A stretch of 64,000 bases of DNA from Welwitschia mirabilis (GCA_051453625.1 JBOZIK010000001.1:285799017-285863016), one strand, 5' to 3'; positions 48,446 through 61,400 are shown, counted from the stretch's first letter. The notes: generated by a model not told the origin, from the sequence alone. Numbers and translations: made by a program.

Positions 48446-49560
48446 ACAAACTAAAAAAGGCACCTTATGGCCTCAAGTAAGAGTCTAAAGCTTGCTATAG
48501 GAAACTCTTAGGACATCTAATTAAAAATAGGTTTTAAAAAGATACATCTGATGTCACATTATTTAGTAAAATAGATAGTAAAAATTTTACTATTATATAA
48601 ATCTATGTGGATGATGTCATTTTTAATGCTACTAATAAATCATTATATATGAAGTTTGCGAAGATCATGCATGATGAATTTAAGATGAGTTTCATGGGAG
48701 AAACGAGTAACTTCTTAGAGATTTAAGCTATGTAATACAAATAAGGCACATTTCTTTCTTAAATTAAAAATGTTAAAACTTTATTGGTTAGGATGGCATA
48801 TAGTATTATAAGGTAAAAGATATTTTAATAAGCCAAAGCACAAAACTAGATAAGGATGAGTAGAATAAGAAGGTTGACCAAAATCTAGATAGAAATAGGA
48901 TTGGTAGTTTATTATATCTTACTACTAGTAGTCTTGATAAATTTTTGAGTATAGACATTTATATCCATTATTAAAGTGATTCTAGGGAATCACATCTTAC
49001 AATAGTTAAAAGAATATTTTACTATTTAAAAGGTATTATTAATTTAGACCTTTGGTATTCAAAGGATTCTTGACTTCATCCAGTTGGGTATTGTAATCTA
49101 TATTAGGTAGGTTGTAATGATGATAGAAGGAGTACTAGTGAAAATTATTTTTTAGCTTAGGTAATGCTTGATGTCTTGGGTAATAAAAATAAAAATTCAA
49201 CTACCCTCTCAACTGCTAAGGCAGAATAGTTTACTGCTAAAAGTTATTATGCTTAGTTACTTTAGATGAAATAAACCTTAAAAGACTTCATTCTAATCAT
49301 GGATAGTTCCCATTTATTATGATAATAAAAGTGCCATAAACATCTTAAAGAATCTATTTTATCATTTAAAAACCAAACATATTAAGATTAGACATCATTT
49401 CCTTAGAAAGCATATACAAAATAAGGATATCATGTTGCAATATGTTAATACTAATGATTAACTTACTAATCTTCTTACCAAATCACTAAGTGATAATAGG
49501 CTTATCAAATTATGTAGGAACTTAGGAATCATGCCTTACTCAATTAGGTAATTTACTAGG
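48446..49560 (+). pseudogene. RT C-terminal and RNase H remnant of D
   Basis: IYVDDVIFNATNKSLYMKFA retains the catalytic YVDD (48604-48615). HDEFKMSFMGETSNFLEI matches S.FEMSMMGEL.FFLGL. RNase H patches follow: VKRIFYYLKGIINLDLWYSK, PLSTAKAE.F, PIYYDNKSAINILKN, LKTKHIKIRHHFLRKHIQNK, QYVNTND.LTNLLTKSLSD and LCRNLGIM, giving the family order to the end of pol. Stops sit mostly at former Trp and Gln codons. Confidence 0.85.
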
Positions 49561-52457
49561 TAATTACTTTTAAAATCTTCACTATATTTTAATTCTCTAT
49601 GAGTTGAGATATTAGCTAGAACATAGGCTAGTATATCATGTACACATTACATTAATATTATTTCAACTTTTGGTAGTCTAATGTTGATAGTAAATGTAAA
49701 AAATTTTGAAGTATCTATTTTGTATAAAATAAATATTTTAACCAGAAGATGTCTATCTTAGAAATGTCTTTAATTCATAGATGTATTTGAACAAATGTCT
49801 TTGAGATTTTAGATGTCTTTAGGGATTAAATATTATTTTTTAAACTCTATCGATTTTTAAAATAGATTTCTTTGACTATGTAGACATCTTTGTCATGAAG
49901 AGGAAAGAATAAATTTTCTTAATAATATATTCTATATAACTAAGATATATCTATTTTCATCATTTTAGATCTCTTTTAAGTAGTTGAAGTCTTTTTTTGT
50001 AATACACCTAAAATTAAAACATACATCAAAATGAGGATTCTTAAAACTTTTTATTTAGGAAAGGGATCATCATTTCTCATTTTCAATCCTTCACTCAGTA
50101 GATGTCCCTCTTAGGATCCTATAGAACCTAATTTTTCTTAAATCTCTTAGCATAAATGTTTTTTATTTAAAAGAAGTCTTCATAGATAGAATATTAGATG
50201 CTCTTTTCTGTTATAGATGCTCTTGTTCATTGGTTCTTTTACATTTTCTATTTAGATTTTAATTATTTCACTTTTAAAATGATGTAGAGAAAGCCCTCTA
50301 GTCCCTCAAAAAAAAAAAAAAAAAAGCTATTACTAAAACACACAAACCTTAGTATGATCATATTTTTATCATTAATTAGCTACAAATTATTTTAAAACAT
50401 GGATCAAGAACTCTATTATTGCATAAAGGACTCTTATCTTTTAAAAGTATAAGAAAGATCAGCTCCTTTTTTATTTCTCTTATCTTTTTTGTGATATGGT
50501 AGTTTATTTAGATAAAAGTATACTAGACACTATTGCTTGAGAATTCTATTCCCCAATTCATGAAATATATGATAATACTAGTACTTTTTAGATACAGGTC
50601 AAAGGTGCTTCTCTCTTTCTCACATCTAGTTTTATCAATTTCATGCTTGACTTCAATGATTTAGATCATTATCAGTTGTGTATGAATCTTTTAAGGATAT
50701 CTTCACATGTCATGTTCTTAAACATTTATAGCGTTCATTAAGCAATTTTGTTTTTAGACATTTAAAAATAAATTTTTATGAGAATGTGAAATGTAAAGAT
50801 ATGTTGTCTGATGCATTCATTTTGAGTTAGTTACATTTTATAATATATTATTTCTTAAAAATAGATAAATATATTGCAATCCTATCTAAACATTTACAGT
50901 ATACTATCTTCTCAAAGGAATCAAAATTGATCTTGGATTCATCTTATGCATGGATATTATTATACTCTTTTATAAGGGTTAAACTTTGGATTACTTTATT
51001 TGATTATATAGATAATTAGCAATTCCAACATTTTAGTTTTATGGTTTCATCTATTTCATCACAAAAAGCCATTTTTAGAGTTTAGTAAAAAGTGATAGGC
51101 TCTAGTGCTGGAAGGTACAGATAGATGTAAAAAATCTCTAGTGCTAGAAGGTAAAGGTACAAGCAAGAAATCTTTTAAGGCATAATTTTAGTTCTATTAT
51201 TCTACATCTACTCATAGTTTCTAATAAGTAAACTAGGGTCTCAAGGCAATTACAAAAATAATAGATAAGATTGAAATAAATCTCTTGAGGTTGAAGAAAC
51301 ATTAGTACACAACCAATGAGGGAGAGGCACTTATTGGTAGTTGGGAATCCATGAATACTTCCACTTGATTTGATTTAGAGAAGGATCCTAAGGTAAAGGC
51401 ACCTCTTGCACATTCTACTCTAGGCTATGATTTATGTAAAGCCAAGGATTCAAATTAATCAGATTCTACGAAGAAGGAGTCATACATTCATAGGGAGTAC
51501 TAAGCTCTAGCATAGAAACAAGAAGAGCATCATACTTTCTCATATTCTTTAGCATAGGTACAAGAAGTGTAATAGGTAGAATTATAGAGCTATGATGTTG
51601 AGCTCCTTATGTTTCATAGGCCTTGTTATAGACCACTCATTCACTATTCCACACAGCCTTCATCATTATCTCATATACCTTTATCACCTCACCTTCTATC
51701 TCTATCACTACCTCTTACATTTTCCATTCATGAATTACTTCTTAACACCACTCCAACCTTAGCTTTTAGTTTTGCTGAGGCTGCTACTACTAGATTCTTT
51801 AAAACATTTATTACCCCTCAAATGTACTCATATATAAGAAGATAAACCTCTTAAAGTCATCGTGAGAAATTGTAATAACCATCATAGAAGCGATACATAC
51901 TTCTACTCATATCATATTTTTCATATACCATGTAGACCTCTAAAATTAGGAATAATGATAATATAGAACATGATACTCAGTATACTAGTGATATAGCCCT
52001 TAGTGATTAGTAATTTTTTTGATGTTTACAAAGGGAGAGAAGATTGAAAAATCAAATTATATCTTATTGAACATCCTACATGAGCTTAGAGGACATGGAC
52101 TTGAGATGGATGGATTGGACTTCCTATGAGTGAATTCATTATTGATGTTGACTTTTATATATTGACATACATTTCATGATGATTTGTGATGATCTTTTAT
52201 TATTCTCTATCTATTGTTAAACTTATTCATTTATGTAATATAAATTGTGTTTTATCATGTTTCTAACAATTTAGTATATGAGCACCACTTCTTGTTTACT
52301 ATCTTGTAAATGATTTTTAATGGGTATAAAATGTCTCTTTTTTTAAAATTTTAATATGCCTTATGTAATAGATTGTGTCTTCTTTTCGATTAAGTTATCT
52401 TAAGTAAATTTCAAACATGATTATACTAATGATATTTAACAGGTTTTCAACATCATT
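49561..52457 (+). other. long region after pol in D; possible third ORF, not confirmed
   Basis: SIRE-type elements often carry a third ORF here. Patches such as 50880-51010 (LSKHLQYTIFSKESKLILD) and the frame 51609-51845 (Ser/Pro/Leu-rich) may be its remains, but I cannot align them with confidence. 49680-50230 is studded with GATGTCT boxes like the D LTR U3. A short repeat, TCTAGTGCTGGAAGGTA and TCTAGTGCTAGAAGGTA, occurs at about 51098 and 51138. A poly-A run lies at about 50307-50325. Confidence 0.35.
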
Positions 52458-52470
52458 AAAAAGGAAGAGA
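52458..52470 (+). other. polypurine tract of D
   Basis: AAAAAGGAAGAGA lies one base before the TGTTAGTAAAATCC start of the 3' LTR. Confidence 0.75.
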
Positions 52471-52471
52471 T

Positions 52472-53859
52472 TGTTAGTAAAATCCTAGTTTTGATTATTC
52501 TACTTATCAAATGTAATGTATCTAATTTGTAGACAAAAAAAATTGAAAAACACTAAATTCAAAATAGGGATTAATCTAATAAAACCTCAATTTTCAAAGT
52601 GCATATAATATTCAACTAAAAATTCATAAACATAGATATAATTAACTAAAAACATTTATGTTGAATATGTCTATATATTAAAGACATCTAGACTAAATCT
52701 AAGTTTTTCATAGGAAAATATGTCTATCATGACAAAGATGTTTATACCAGACTAAGAAGCTGAGATAGGTGAAAGACATATAGCAAATTAAAGATATCTA
52801 TACTACTTCAACTAATTGAAGATGTCTATAGAATTTAAGACATCTATGCTAAACTAAAAAAAGTATTATAGGTAAATTATACTATGATAAACTATTTACA
52901 TTCCAATGAATCAAGTAATTTTTATTTATTAAATTCATGATATCTAAGGATTAGATATATAATAGTCCAAATCTCATTGAAATCTAGGAAATTTAATCAA
53001 AGATGTCTTTTAGGATGAAGAAGTCTACCTAAAAGAGATGTCTACTACATCAAAGACATCTATCATGAATATTAACAAAAAAATAAAATAACCATTAAAT
53101 AATCCAAATTATTTTTTTAAATTTGTTGCATGGAATTTAAATGTTTTTTAAATGGCTAATGTACTAGAGCAAAGGAAAATAAGACATCAAACATATAGAA
53201 GTGTAAAGAAGAAGGGTTATTAATAAGGGTGATTGGTACTACACATAAAGATTTCTATAACCTTGATGAAAAGGACCATTTTCTAAATAGATTGCTTGAT
53301 CATTATCTCTTTTAAATGTTCCTCACTATGATCTTGAATACTCTTGCATGACTAAAGCTAGAGTAATTTAAAACATTCCATCAAAGTGATAAATTTTAGA
53401 GTTGTTATTTTTTTTGTTAGCATTGTTTATTGGCATGTCATTATAGGACTATTAGATTTTTGAATTCATTCTTTTTATTCCATTAATTATTATTATCTTT
53501 ATGATTCCTTGCTTGTGATTTTAAATTATAAGAAACTCCTTACATAAGTTTGCTTCTTTAAGTGCTTGTAAGCATACTTTATTTCTTTCTATATTGTAAT
53601 CCTTGAAGGGAAGAAAGTGCTATCTTATAAGGAGTTTCTCATTTTTATATGAGATTGGTGATACTTAAAAACCACTATTTTTTAGATTAAGGATTTCTAA
53701 AGATATGAAGAAAACATACCTTCTATGGGTGGATGTACCTAGGTTGGATAACTGTGTTAATTTAGTAAGGTTTTTATTATGTATTTTTATTTGATTTTAG
53801 TGCTGATTTTTTATTAGTAGATCTAGTTCACCTCTTTCCTATGAGTTTAATAATCCTCA
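52472..53859 (+). repeat. 3' LTR of D
   Basis: Collinear with 36171-37584 from TGTTAGTAAAATCCTAG to AATAATCCTCA, including the GACATCTA/GATGTCTA boxes and the GTACCTAGGTTGG block. Confidence 0.9.
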
Positions 53860-54340
53860 TCTATCCCAAAGTTATCTTTTTTCAATTTCATTTATAAAAT
53901 TTAAACATAATACCTATCTATAAAAATATATTTGTCTTTCATGGTTGAAAAGGTTACGAAGATTTGCTTATTGCTACTTCAAGAAATTAAAAGCCTTCTT
54001 AAGAAGTAAAAATAAATAATTATTCTTATTTTTTTAATTCTTACAACAAACCTAGTATGCATCATAATATCCAACTAGATTAAGGTTTAAGTCCTTTAAA
54101 TACTAAAGATTCCAATGCAAGGTTCTTTTCAAATAATGAGGAACACTTTGAATAATTTTAATATGAAACTAAACATTAATTAAGAAAAATCCTAGTCCTA
54201 TTAGCTGAGATAACATATACTTTCAATCATATATTCATATATTTTCCAATATACTTTATTACCTTAAATATCTTTATCAAACTTACCATCTAATGCAATA
54301 GATATCCTCTTTTCCTTAACATCTTTAAGATTGTACTTCT
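53860..54340 (-). pseudogene. RNase H N-terminal half of copia element G
   Basis: Minus-strand LIS.SSNKQIFVTFSTMKDK and MKLKKDNFGI match the copia RNase H patch SWSSKKQ..V.LSTAEAEY and the segment before CDN. It stops at the D boundary. The protein continues at 36170 downward, in the same frame when the 5-bp duplication is counted once. Confidence 0.85.
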
Positions 54341-54990
54341 CTAATTGGTTTTTAATATACTTGATTTATGATGCAAAATTTCCTTTCTTTGTTTAATTTT
54401 CCTATATCTTCAAAAAAATTACATAACTCATCCATGATTTTCATCTTAAATCTCTACTATATAAGAGTAGAAAATTCCTTATACAAGATTTGTTAATGGA
54501 ATTAAAAATTTTATCATCAATATAAATAAAAATAATAATAAAATTACAATTAAATAATTTTATAAAGAGAATCACATATAATATTCCTCTCTTAAATCCA
54601 TTATTTAAGATGTGTTTTAACAATCACTCATACATAGATCATGAGGCTTGTATAACTCCATATAAATTTTTCTTCAACTTGTATACATAATTAAAATGAT
54701 GTAAACTAGTAAAATACTTAATTTATTTGACTTATAACTTTTCTTAGATTACATCATTAAGCAGAATACTCTTTAAATCCACCCAAAACAAGGTAAATGT
54801 ATCATATTAAGAAGAATTTAGAAGCATGTAAATGAATTTCATTTAAGTCACGAGTGTAAAGGTCTCTTCAAAATTACTATTTTTTACATTAATTAAATCC
54901 CATTGTTTCTTCCATTACATTGTTTCTTCTCATCCTGATAGCTTATTTTATTTTATCTAAAAAGATTCATTTTGTTCTAATGATTGATTT
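54341..54990 (-). pseudogene. reverse transcriptase remnant of copia element G
   Basis: Minus strand: VDLKSILLNDVI (MDVKSAFLNG), NYVYKLKKNLYGVIQAS (DHVYKLKKALYGLKQAPRA), LLKHILNNGFKRGILYVILF (LENGFKRG..D..LF), IFIYIDDKIFNSINKSCI (IYVDDIIFGSTNESLC). The catalytic Asp pair is kept (54513-54524). The segment 54441-54623 is open for 60 codons. The wording again fits the SIRE lineage. Confidence 0.85.
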
Positions 54991-56300
54991 TTCAACTAGT
55001 TTAGGAATTAATTTGCATTCCTTACACCTCTCCTGAATTAATTTCCTACTTCCTATATGATACACATGCAATTCTCATAATTTTTCATTTGTTAAAGTTG
55101 TTTAATTTTTCTTGTAAGAGATAACAATTACAGACATATAGTTAACTATCATATTCTTTTCTTTTCTCTACCATAGGAGATTCTAATCATCATATGAGAG
55201 GAATTTCCTTTCTAAAACTTATCATCTTTAACAGATATGGTATTTTTCAAATTTTCTCCTTAGTATCATTCTCTAATTAATGCTCCATTTTATTGGTAAA
55301 TTTTTGTCTTATTCTTATATTCATCATACAAGAAAACATTTTAAGAATTACTATCTTTTATGATAATATTAATGATTTCTTCTACAATCAGAGTTATTTT
55401 GTTAAAAATCTCTAGGCCATTCTAATTATAGAATAACTAAGAAAGATATCTTTATTAGCTTTATGATTAAATTTTATTAAATGATTTTTAGAATTTAAAA
55501 TATAGAATCTAGAACTAAATACATTTGAGTATTTTACTAAGGTTTTCTTAGCATACTATATTTCATAAGAATCCTTTGTTATGAATTATCTTTCTAATAC
55601 TTAATTTGATACAGAGCCTGCAAGGTTGATGGATTTTTCTAAAAGTGATGTGATATCTGTTTATTATAAAGAATTGTTCTTACATTTCATTTAGCTATCT
55701 ATTCTAATGTTGTAAAACCCATTTTGTTTTGGTATTCTATAAGAGAATTTGATGTTTAATGTTGTACATATTGCAAAAAGATTTAATTATTCATGTTTTA
55801 ATTATTCTTCATTGGTAATGTAGATTGATTTAATGAAATATAGCTTTTCATTTTTTATTCTAATATAAATCTTAGAGAAATGATTAAATTATATTCATGT
55901 AAATCAGGAAAAATAATTAACTATAATAAGGTAGCATCTTATCTTTCAAGACTTTTAGTTTAAGAGGATCATATAATATCCAAATAAAAAATATTTAAAG
56001 ACAGGAAGTAGATATGAAATTATTCTTGCCACATCATTTTCTTGTTTATTTTTCTTTTAAAAAGCATCACATACATAATAATTAAAGTTCTTAAGTTTGG
56101 ATAGGCCTATTACTAGCTCTTTTAAAGTAAGCATATTCATTAGGTGCATGTCCACATGACCAATTTTTATATACCATATCTTTTGCATCACTAGTGGTAA
56201 TAAGTAAAGACATGAAAATTTTATTATAAATACCATGCATAAATTTAACATACATAATGGATTTCCCTTTTATAGTAAATAAAACTTTATTAGAGTTGGG
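54991..56300 (-). pseudogene. integrase and pre-integrase remnant of copia element G
   Basis: The best patch is 56057-56251 on the minus strand: KIWYIKIGHVDMHLMNMLTL and KELVIGLSKLKNFNYYVCDA, matching the pre-integrase zinc-binding motif WH.RLGHA....L..L...LV.GLPK...... C.AC. The first His and one Cys are lost. The core between 55000 and 56000 is too decayed to place the DDE residues. Confidence 0.7.
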
Positions 56301-58411
56301 CTATTTAGTAGTATAAACATTTTTAGTAAATGTAACTTTAAAGTTAGCATTACATAATCAATTAAGTAAATTATTTTCTAAACCTTTAACATAAAAAATA
56401 CATCCTTTACCTATAGTAAGTTTCTTTCTTTTATATTATTAATACCTTTAATGGAAACCTTTGTGTTATCTCTAGATGTTATGCTACAATTGTCTTACTT
56501 AATCATGGGTGTCTAATGTAATTTATCCTTTGTCATGTGGTAAGAGAACCTACTGAAAATGTACCTTGGGTTTTTTTTCTTTTTTACACTATACATAGTA
56601 TCATTTCAATAATTAATATTTTTTCTAGCTTTTTAAAGCATTCATATCAACTTGATTCTTATCTACATAGAATTTCTATCTAATCTATTATCCTTTTAAA
56701 TAAAGTTGGTAACATAATAATATATAAATTTTCAAAAAAACTAATACTGAAAATGGCCTTTATGATTATAATAGTAGCAAAGGTTTTTTTTTTGGCCCCT
56801 TCTCTTGGTAAATGCTCAAACTTGATATGTTATTCCATTTAAAAATATGCTATTAAATCTAATGTCTAATGCTTAATAAGCTTAAGTTCCAGTTATATAA
56901 ATTTAATTATACCTTAACCAATAATAATGTTTAAGGTTTTTCTGAATTGGTTGAAATGTTCTAGTCTTCTTAAAACTATTTTAATCCTATTTCAAAAAAA
57001 TTATCTCACTTGTTAGTTTTTCAATTTCAGTATTTAGGCTAAGTTTTTACTTATTAACTTAAAGTAGGAATATTTATTTTCTCATAGGAAAACTTCTAAT
57101 GATGAATTATTCTCTTAAATTTGGGACATGTTTTTTGTAATTTCATCAATTATTTTAAAATTAAATCATACTTCTATTGTATTAAATAGTTACCTTTTTC
57201 ATCATTTAAAATGTCATCAACCTCATAAGTATAGAAGTACTTTTTTAAAATCTTTTTTAGCTATATGTGCTATAGCTATGTATAAGGCATAATACTTCAG
57301 GTCATTATCTTCAATTATTTATTCTTCATTCACATCTTCATCATTAGTTCATTTAATGTAAATAGGATCCTTTTTCTTTCCATATTTGTTTTATGCTTTA
57401 TTTTATAAGTATTTTGAACTAGATCATTGAAAGGAAAGTTGTTCTTATCCATTAAAAACATATTAATATAATTTTGTAATATAATTATTTAAATAAGAAA
57501 AGGGAGATTTACCTTTAAAATTACCTCTTGATTATGGTTCAACTAATCTTTATGATTTCTTTCTTCTTGTCTCTTTATGAAAAAAGTATTTTGATTTTTT
57601 TTTTTAATGAAGACTAGGTTATCATCATCTTCAACATGATTCTTATTAACCTTAGACTTGTTTTTTTCTTTTATAAAATTGATGGTCATAAAAAGCCATT
57701 TCATTTTAATGAAATTAATTTCTTCTTAACCATGTCATGTTCTATGAGATTTGTTTTAGATGTAGTCATTGACTATGTGGTTTTTAAATATTATAGTATT
57801 ACAATATCTTAACTCCTTCATGATTATTATTTTAAGTTTATGTTTAGAAATAAAGTATCTTACCTTTTTTTGGTTGAATTTGCATTATAGTGATCTTCAC
57901 TACTATCTTAAATAGCATTAACAACAATGTTAACTCTTCGAGGGTACTGGTGAATGTGTTTACTTTTGTTATTTTTAAGTTTAAGTTGATTTATCAAGAT
58001 AATGAGTTTTTATTATTTTGTAGAGAATGTCCATTATTATGTTATCTTTAGGACATCCTATACTTCTTTAACTATTTTGTGTTTTAGCTACTCAGTTACA
58101 CTCTTTATTTAGAAGGAGTATAAAACATTGTAGTCTTTTCTTTGAGTCATATATATGTTTTTTGATCTCCTTGTTTCCATTTTGATCTTGATTTGATTTG
58201 AATCAGATCCATGCATGCAAAATTCATGAAAATCTATGTATGATCTAATTATTCACCTAAATAGCATTTCAAACTTCAAAATTAAAAATGGTATGTATTC
58301 CTACATAATTGTCTCTTAAAAGACACAGTTTATGCATTGAAAAGAGGAAGGTTTAGAAATTAATGATTTCTTCATGGTTCCCTTGGGTCATAAATCCCTT
58401 AATAAGCTAAT
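56301..58411 (-). pseudogene. gag: gag region of copia element G, heavily decayed
   Basis: By position, between primer site and pre-integrase on the minus strand, this should be gag and leader. Patches such as RGNFKGKSPFS and an acidic stretch (NHVEDDDNLVF) resemble the basic and acidic linker after Gag in D. No zinc knuckle could be confirmed. The end toward 58411 is leader. Confidence 0.4.
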
Positions 58412-58426
58412 CAATATCTAATACTA
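58412..58426 (-). other. primer-binding site, tRNA-Met type, G
   Basis: On the minus strand TAGTATTAGATATTG follows the LTR end CCTTA after 2 bp and corresponds to TGGTATCAGAGC plus flank, as in D. Confidence 0.5.
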
Positions 58427-58428
58427 CT

Positions 58429-60281
58429 TAAGGAATTAAAATTAAATAAAACTAGTCTATTAAATAAAAATATACATTATGAATGAAACTAAAATGAATG
58501 TACTAAGATAAAATGGTTTCCCAACCTAGGTACATCCGCTTTAAGATGATGAAGTTCTTGTACATCTATAGGTATTATTCCTTGAAAAATGTATTTTTAG
58601 TATCACCATAAATCTTACAAGGTTTTTATTACAAGAAGGATATCTCCTCAAGACTGTGCCCATAAGTCCTTAGGTTACAACATAAAACAACTTGAAATCC
58701 CTATCCAAATAACTGTATAATCCTCTTAGAATCAAAAGATCTATTTGAATGAAAAATGTAAATAATCCACACAATGAAGGATAGTATCTTCCATTTAATT
58801 AAAATGGTCACTTATAACTCTAAAATATAAGAACCTAGTGAGAGATAATCCTTTTGTAAAAAATAAGATAGTATATAATAAGAATCACCTAGGTTTAAGA
58901 TGAAAGAAATATTCATACTAAAAGAAGTTTAGTATCTGAATCTTAAGTAATGAATAAGATCTTACAACATGAATAATGGACCCTAGCTATATTAGATTCT
59001 TCTCTCATCTTTTTTATTTCAAATGCAAGTGTCAGTAATGGTTGTAGGTCTAGGTCTTAAAGGTTGTACAAGAATTCTTTATTTTAAATTTCATGCTCTT
59101 ATTTATTTTATTTTCATTTGATAAGTGTAAAAGGTTTTTATTACCACTACATTTATTCATGTAAATGTTATTAATACTACTACCTCTTCATGTCAATGCT
59201 TCTTTCTTTTTCACATAAACTTCATAGTAGAAATTTTCTAGAACTTTAGGTGTCTATTATGGCTTAACAAATCTTTAAAGTCGTAGACATATTTTATTAC
59301 CTTTCTTACATTTACTGCAAATATATTTTAAATTATTAGAAGTCTTGCTTTTTGCTATAAACATATTTTGAGTGAAAAATGCATTCGTTCTAGAGAAAAG
59401 AAGTTCTAATTTTAGTTTTTATGATTAAGACATGTTTTAATACTTCCAAACATCTCTTTATTATTCCTATTTGTTTATTTAAATGTCTTTTCATTCATGG
59501 ACATCTATTTTTTTAGATAGATTATATAACTATAGATTCTAAATATCTTTAACATTATAAATGTCTTTTAAGTTCTTATAAGTCTTATAGAAAGTCAACA
59601 TTTACTAACATTAGAGACATCTATCAACTATAAAAAGGTTCTCTGAATATCTAACCCCCAATAGAAGGTTTGTTATAGATGTCTGCTTAGTTGTAAGTAT
59701 GTACTATAAATTCGTTTGCACTTAGTTAAGACATATTTTTAATGTGTAGATGTCATCTATTAGACTACTTGTCAAATTTATAAAAACTTTTTCAATCTAT
59801 AAGAAGTATTATGTGCATTCTCTAAATTATGGCTAAGATGTATTCCATAATGTATGGATCTTATGTTACACTTCTTTTATGTTTTAAGTCTATAGCTATC
59901 TTTCTAATCTTCAAGATGTATTACATGGATCCTTCAACTTTCAACCAAGATTTCTTTCATAATGTAGATTTATTTTAATTTTTTTAACATATTTTAACTA
60001 TTTCAAATATAGTTTACACTTCTTTTCTTTTGTAACTATCTTAACTTTTATAAAATTTAAATAACTTTATATTAGTTATATTTTCATTTAAATAAAAAAG
60101 TTGATTCTGATGAAAGACATCCAGTATTTTTGGAGATGTCCACTCTATTAGAATATATCTATTTTCTTCAAGATGTCTTTGATGAATTTTAATTTTTTTT
60201 TTTCTTTACATCATAACAAAATTTTGAACATACATTAGATAAGTTTTACATAATGAAAACTAAAAATCTCAATACCAACCA
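58429..60281 (-). repeat. 5' LTR of minus-strand copia element G
   Basis: Read on the minus strand it starts TGGTTGGTATTGAG, aligned to TGTTGGTAAAAAC of D, then TTATCTAATGTATG. U3 has many GACATCTT-type boxes (59440-60180), the GTACCTAGGTTGGGAAACC block (about 58510-58535) is shared with D, and it ends near CCTTA. At 1853 bp it is longer than the D LTRs, so it may contain an insertion. Confidence 0.7.
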
Positions 60282-60289
60282 CTAAAAAG

Positions 60290-61400
60290 AGATTTTATAC
60301 ACTTAAATATATTAAGGATGAGAATAATTCTAAAGATATATTTTTGGATGGATTTTACTATTACAAAAATTTGAGATAGAGTTTAAGATTGATAAAGGTG
60401 TAAAAAATGTTATTGTTGATCATATATCTTTTACTTTATCTTCTTCTCCTTCATTTCTAAATTCTTTACCTATTAATGGTAGATTTTTAATGATCATTTT
60501 TTAGCTTTATAATTAAAACCTTGGTATTTTAATATAGATAATTATCATGCTATGCATAGAATATTTGAACATGGTAATACTCCAGAATAAAAGTATTCTT
60601 ATGTGAGATAGATAAATATTTCTGAAATGATCCTTATCTTTTTATATATTATAATGATTAAATCACTAATAGATGCATCCCACACTTTAAAGTTATAAAT
60701 GTTATGAAAGGTATACATGTTGGTATTTATTAACTTTTTTGTATACAAATAAAGCTGCTCATAAAATCCTCAAAACTAGAAGTTACTAAGCATTTTAGCA
60801 AAGACAAATATGATGTTCTTTCTTGTATTTTAGTTATCAAACATTTTAACATATGGAGTATATACTTTACAAGACCATGATGTCCATTTTTTTGTTATCT
60901 TTATATCTTTGTTTATGTTTATTATATAACTAAGAGTTATAAATCTATTTTAACTAGAATAGATGATGCTAGAGTGGTTGTCATGTTATTAAAAAACATA
61001 TTTTATTTCAAGTTGATCATTTGAAATCTATTATTAGTTATGAAAGTATCCATTTTTGAAATTATAAATAACCTTATTAAGGAATGCAATATCCTATATA
61101 AAATTATATTTCTTATCATCAACAAATCAATGATTAAATAAGCATTATCAACGTTGAACTGAAGATAATTTTGTGAAACATAATTAATGGTAATAGAAAA
61201 TATTGGTTGCTCTATCTTAAATATATTCTTTAGGCCTACTACACTACTTATAAAACCTCTATTACCAAAGCATGAAAGTTTCCTATTGAAATAGAACCAT
61301 AGCCTTAATAAATCTTTATAACTTCTAGAGATTAAATTTATGAACTTGGAAAAATTATAAGTAAATCCTGTGAGAATCACTATAATAACAAAAAAAAAAG
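60290..61400 (+). pseudogene. Athila-like RNase H/integrase fragment F
   Basis: Plus-strand patches follow Athila pol: FEIEFKIDKGVKNVIVDHIS (FDLEIRDKKGVENVVADHLS, the end of RNase H), DPYLFIYYND.ITNRCIPHF (DPYLFK...D.IIRRCVP), DDARVVVMLLKNIF (NDARVVVKFLKKNIF), then SIISYESIHF (IISDGGSHF, the catalytic Asp now Tyr), YWLLYLKYIL.AYYTTYKT (W...L...LWAYRTAYKT) and KFPIEIEP. RT and everything upstream are missing. The fragment begins within a few bases of the G LTR boundary, so G may have inserted into it. The minus-strand frame 61003-61380 is a shadow. Confidence 0.75.

Larger units (their letters stand above)
36171..53859 (+). mobile_element. SIRE/Maximus-type Ty1/copia retrotransposon D
   Basis: LTRs of 1414 and 1388 bp bound an interior with tRNA-Met primer site, gag, protease, integrase, RT and RNase H in copia order, a long region after pol, and a polypurine tract. 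The YVDD box followed by VIFNATNKSL matches the IIFGSTNESL wording of SIRE-lineage RT. Element B interrupts it at 39412-45562. It sits inside the RNase H of G, with flanking 5-mers CTTAT and TCTAT as the probable diverged target duplication. Two assembly gaps lie in pol. Confidence 0.85.

Noticed and set aside
51609-51845. 78-codon Ser/Pro/Leu-rich frame as a host gene exon
   Set aside because: It lies inside element D between pol and the 3' LTR; at best it is a scrap of an element third ORF.
61003-61380. 125-codon minus-strand frame
   Set aside because: It is antisense to clear Athila integrase patches on the plus strand (DDARVVV, AYYTTYKT), so it is a shadow.
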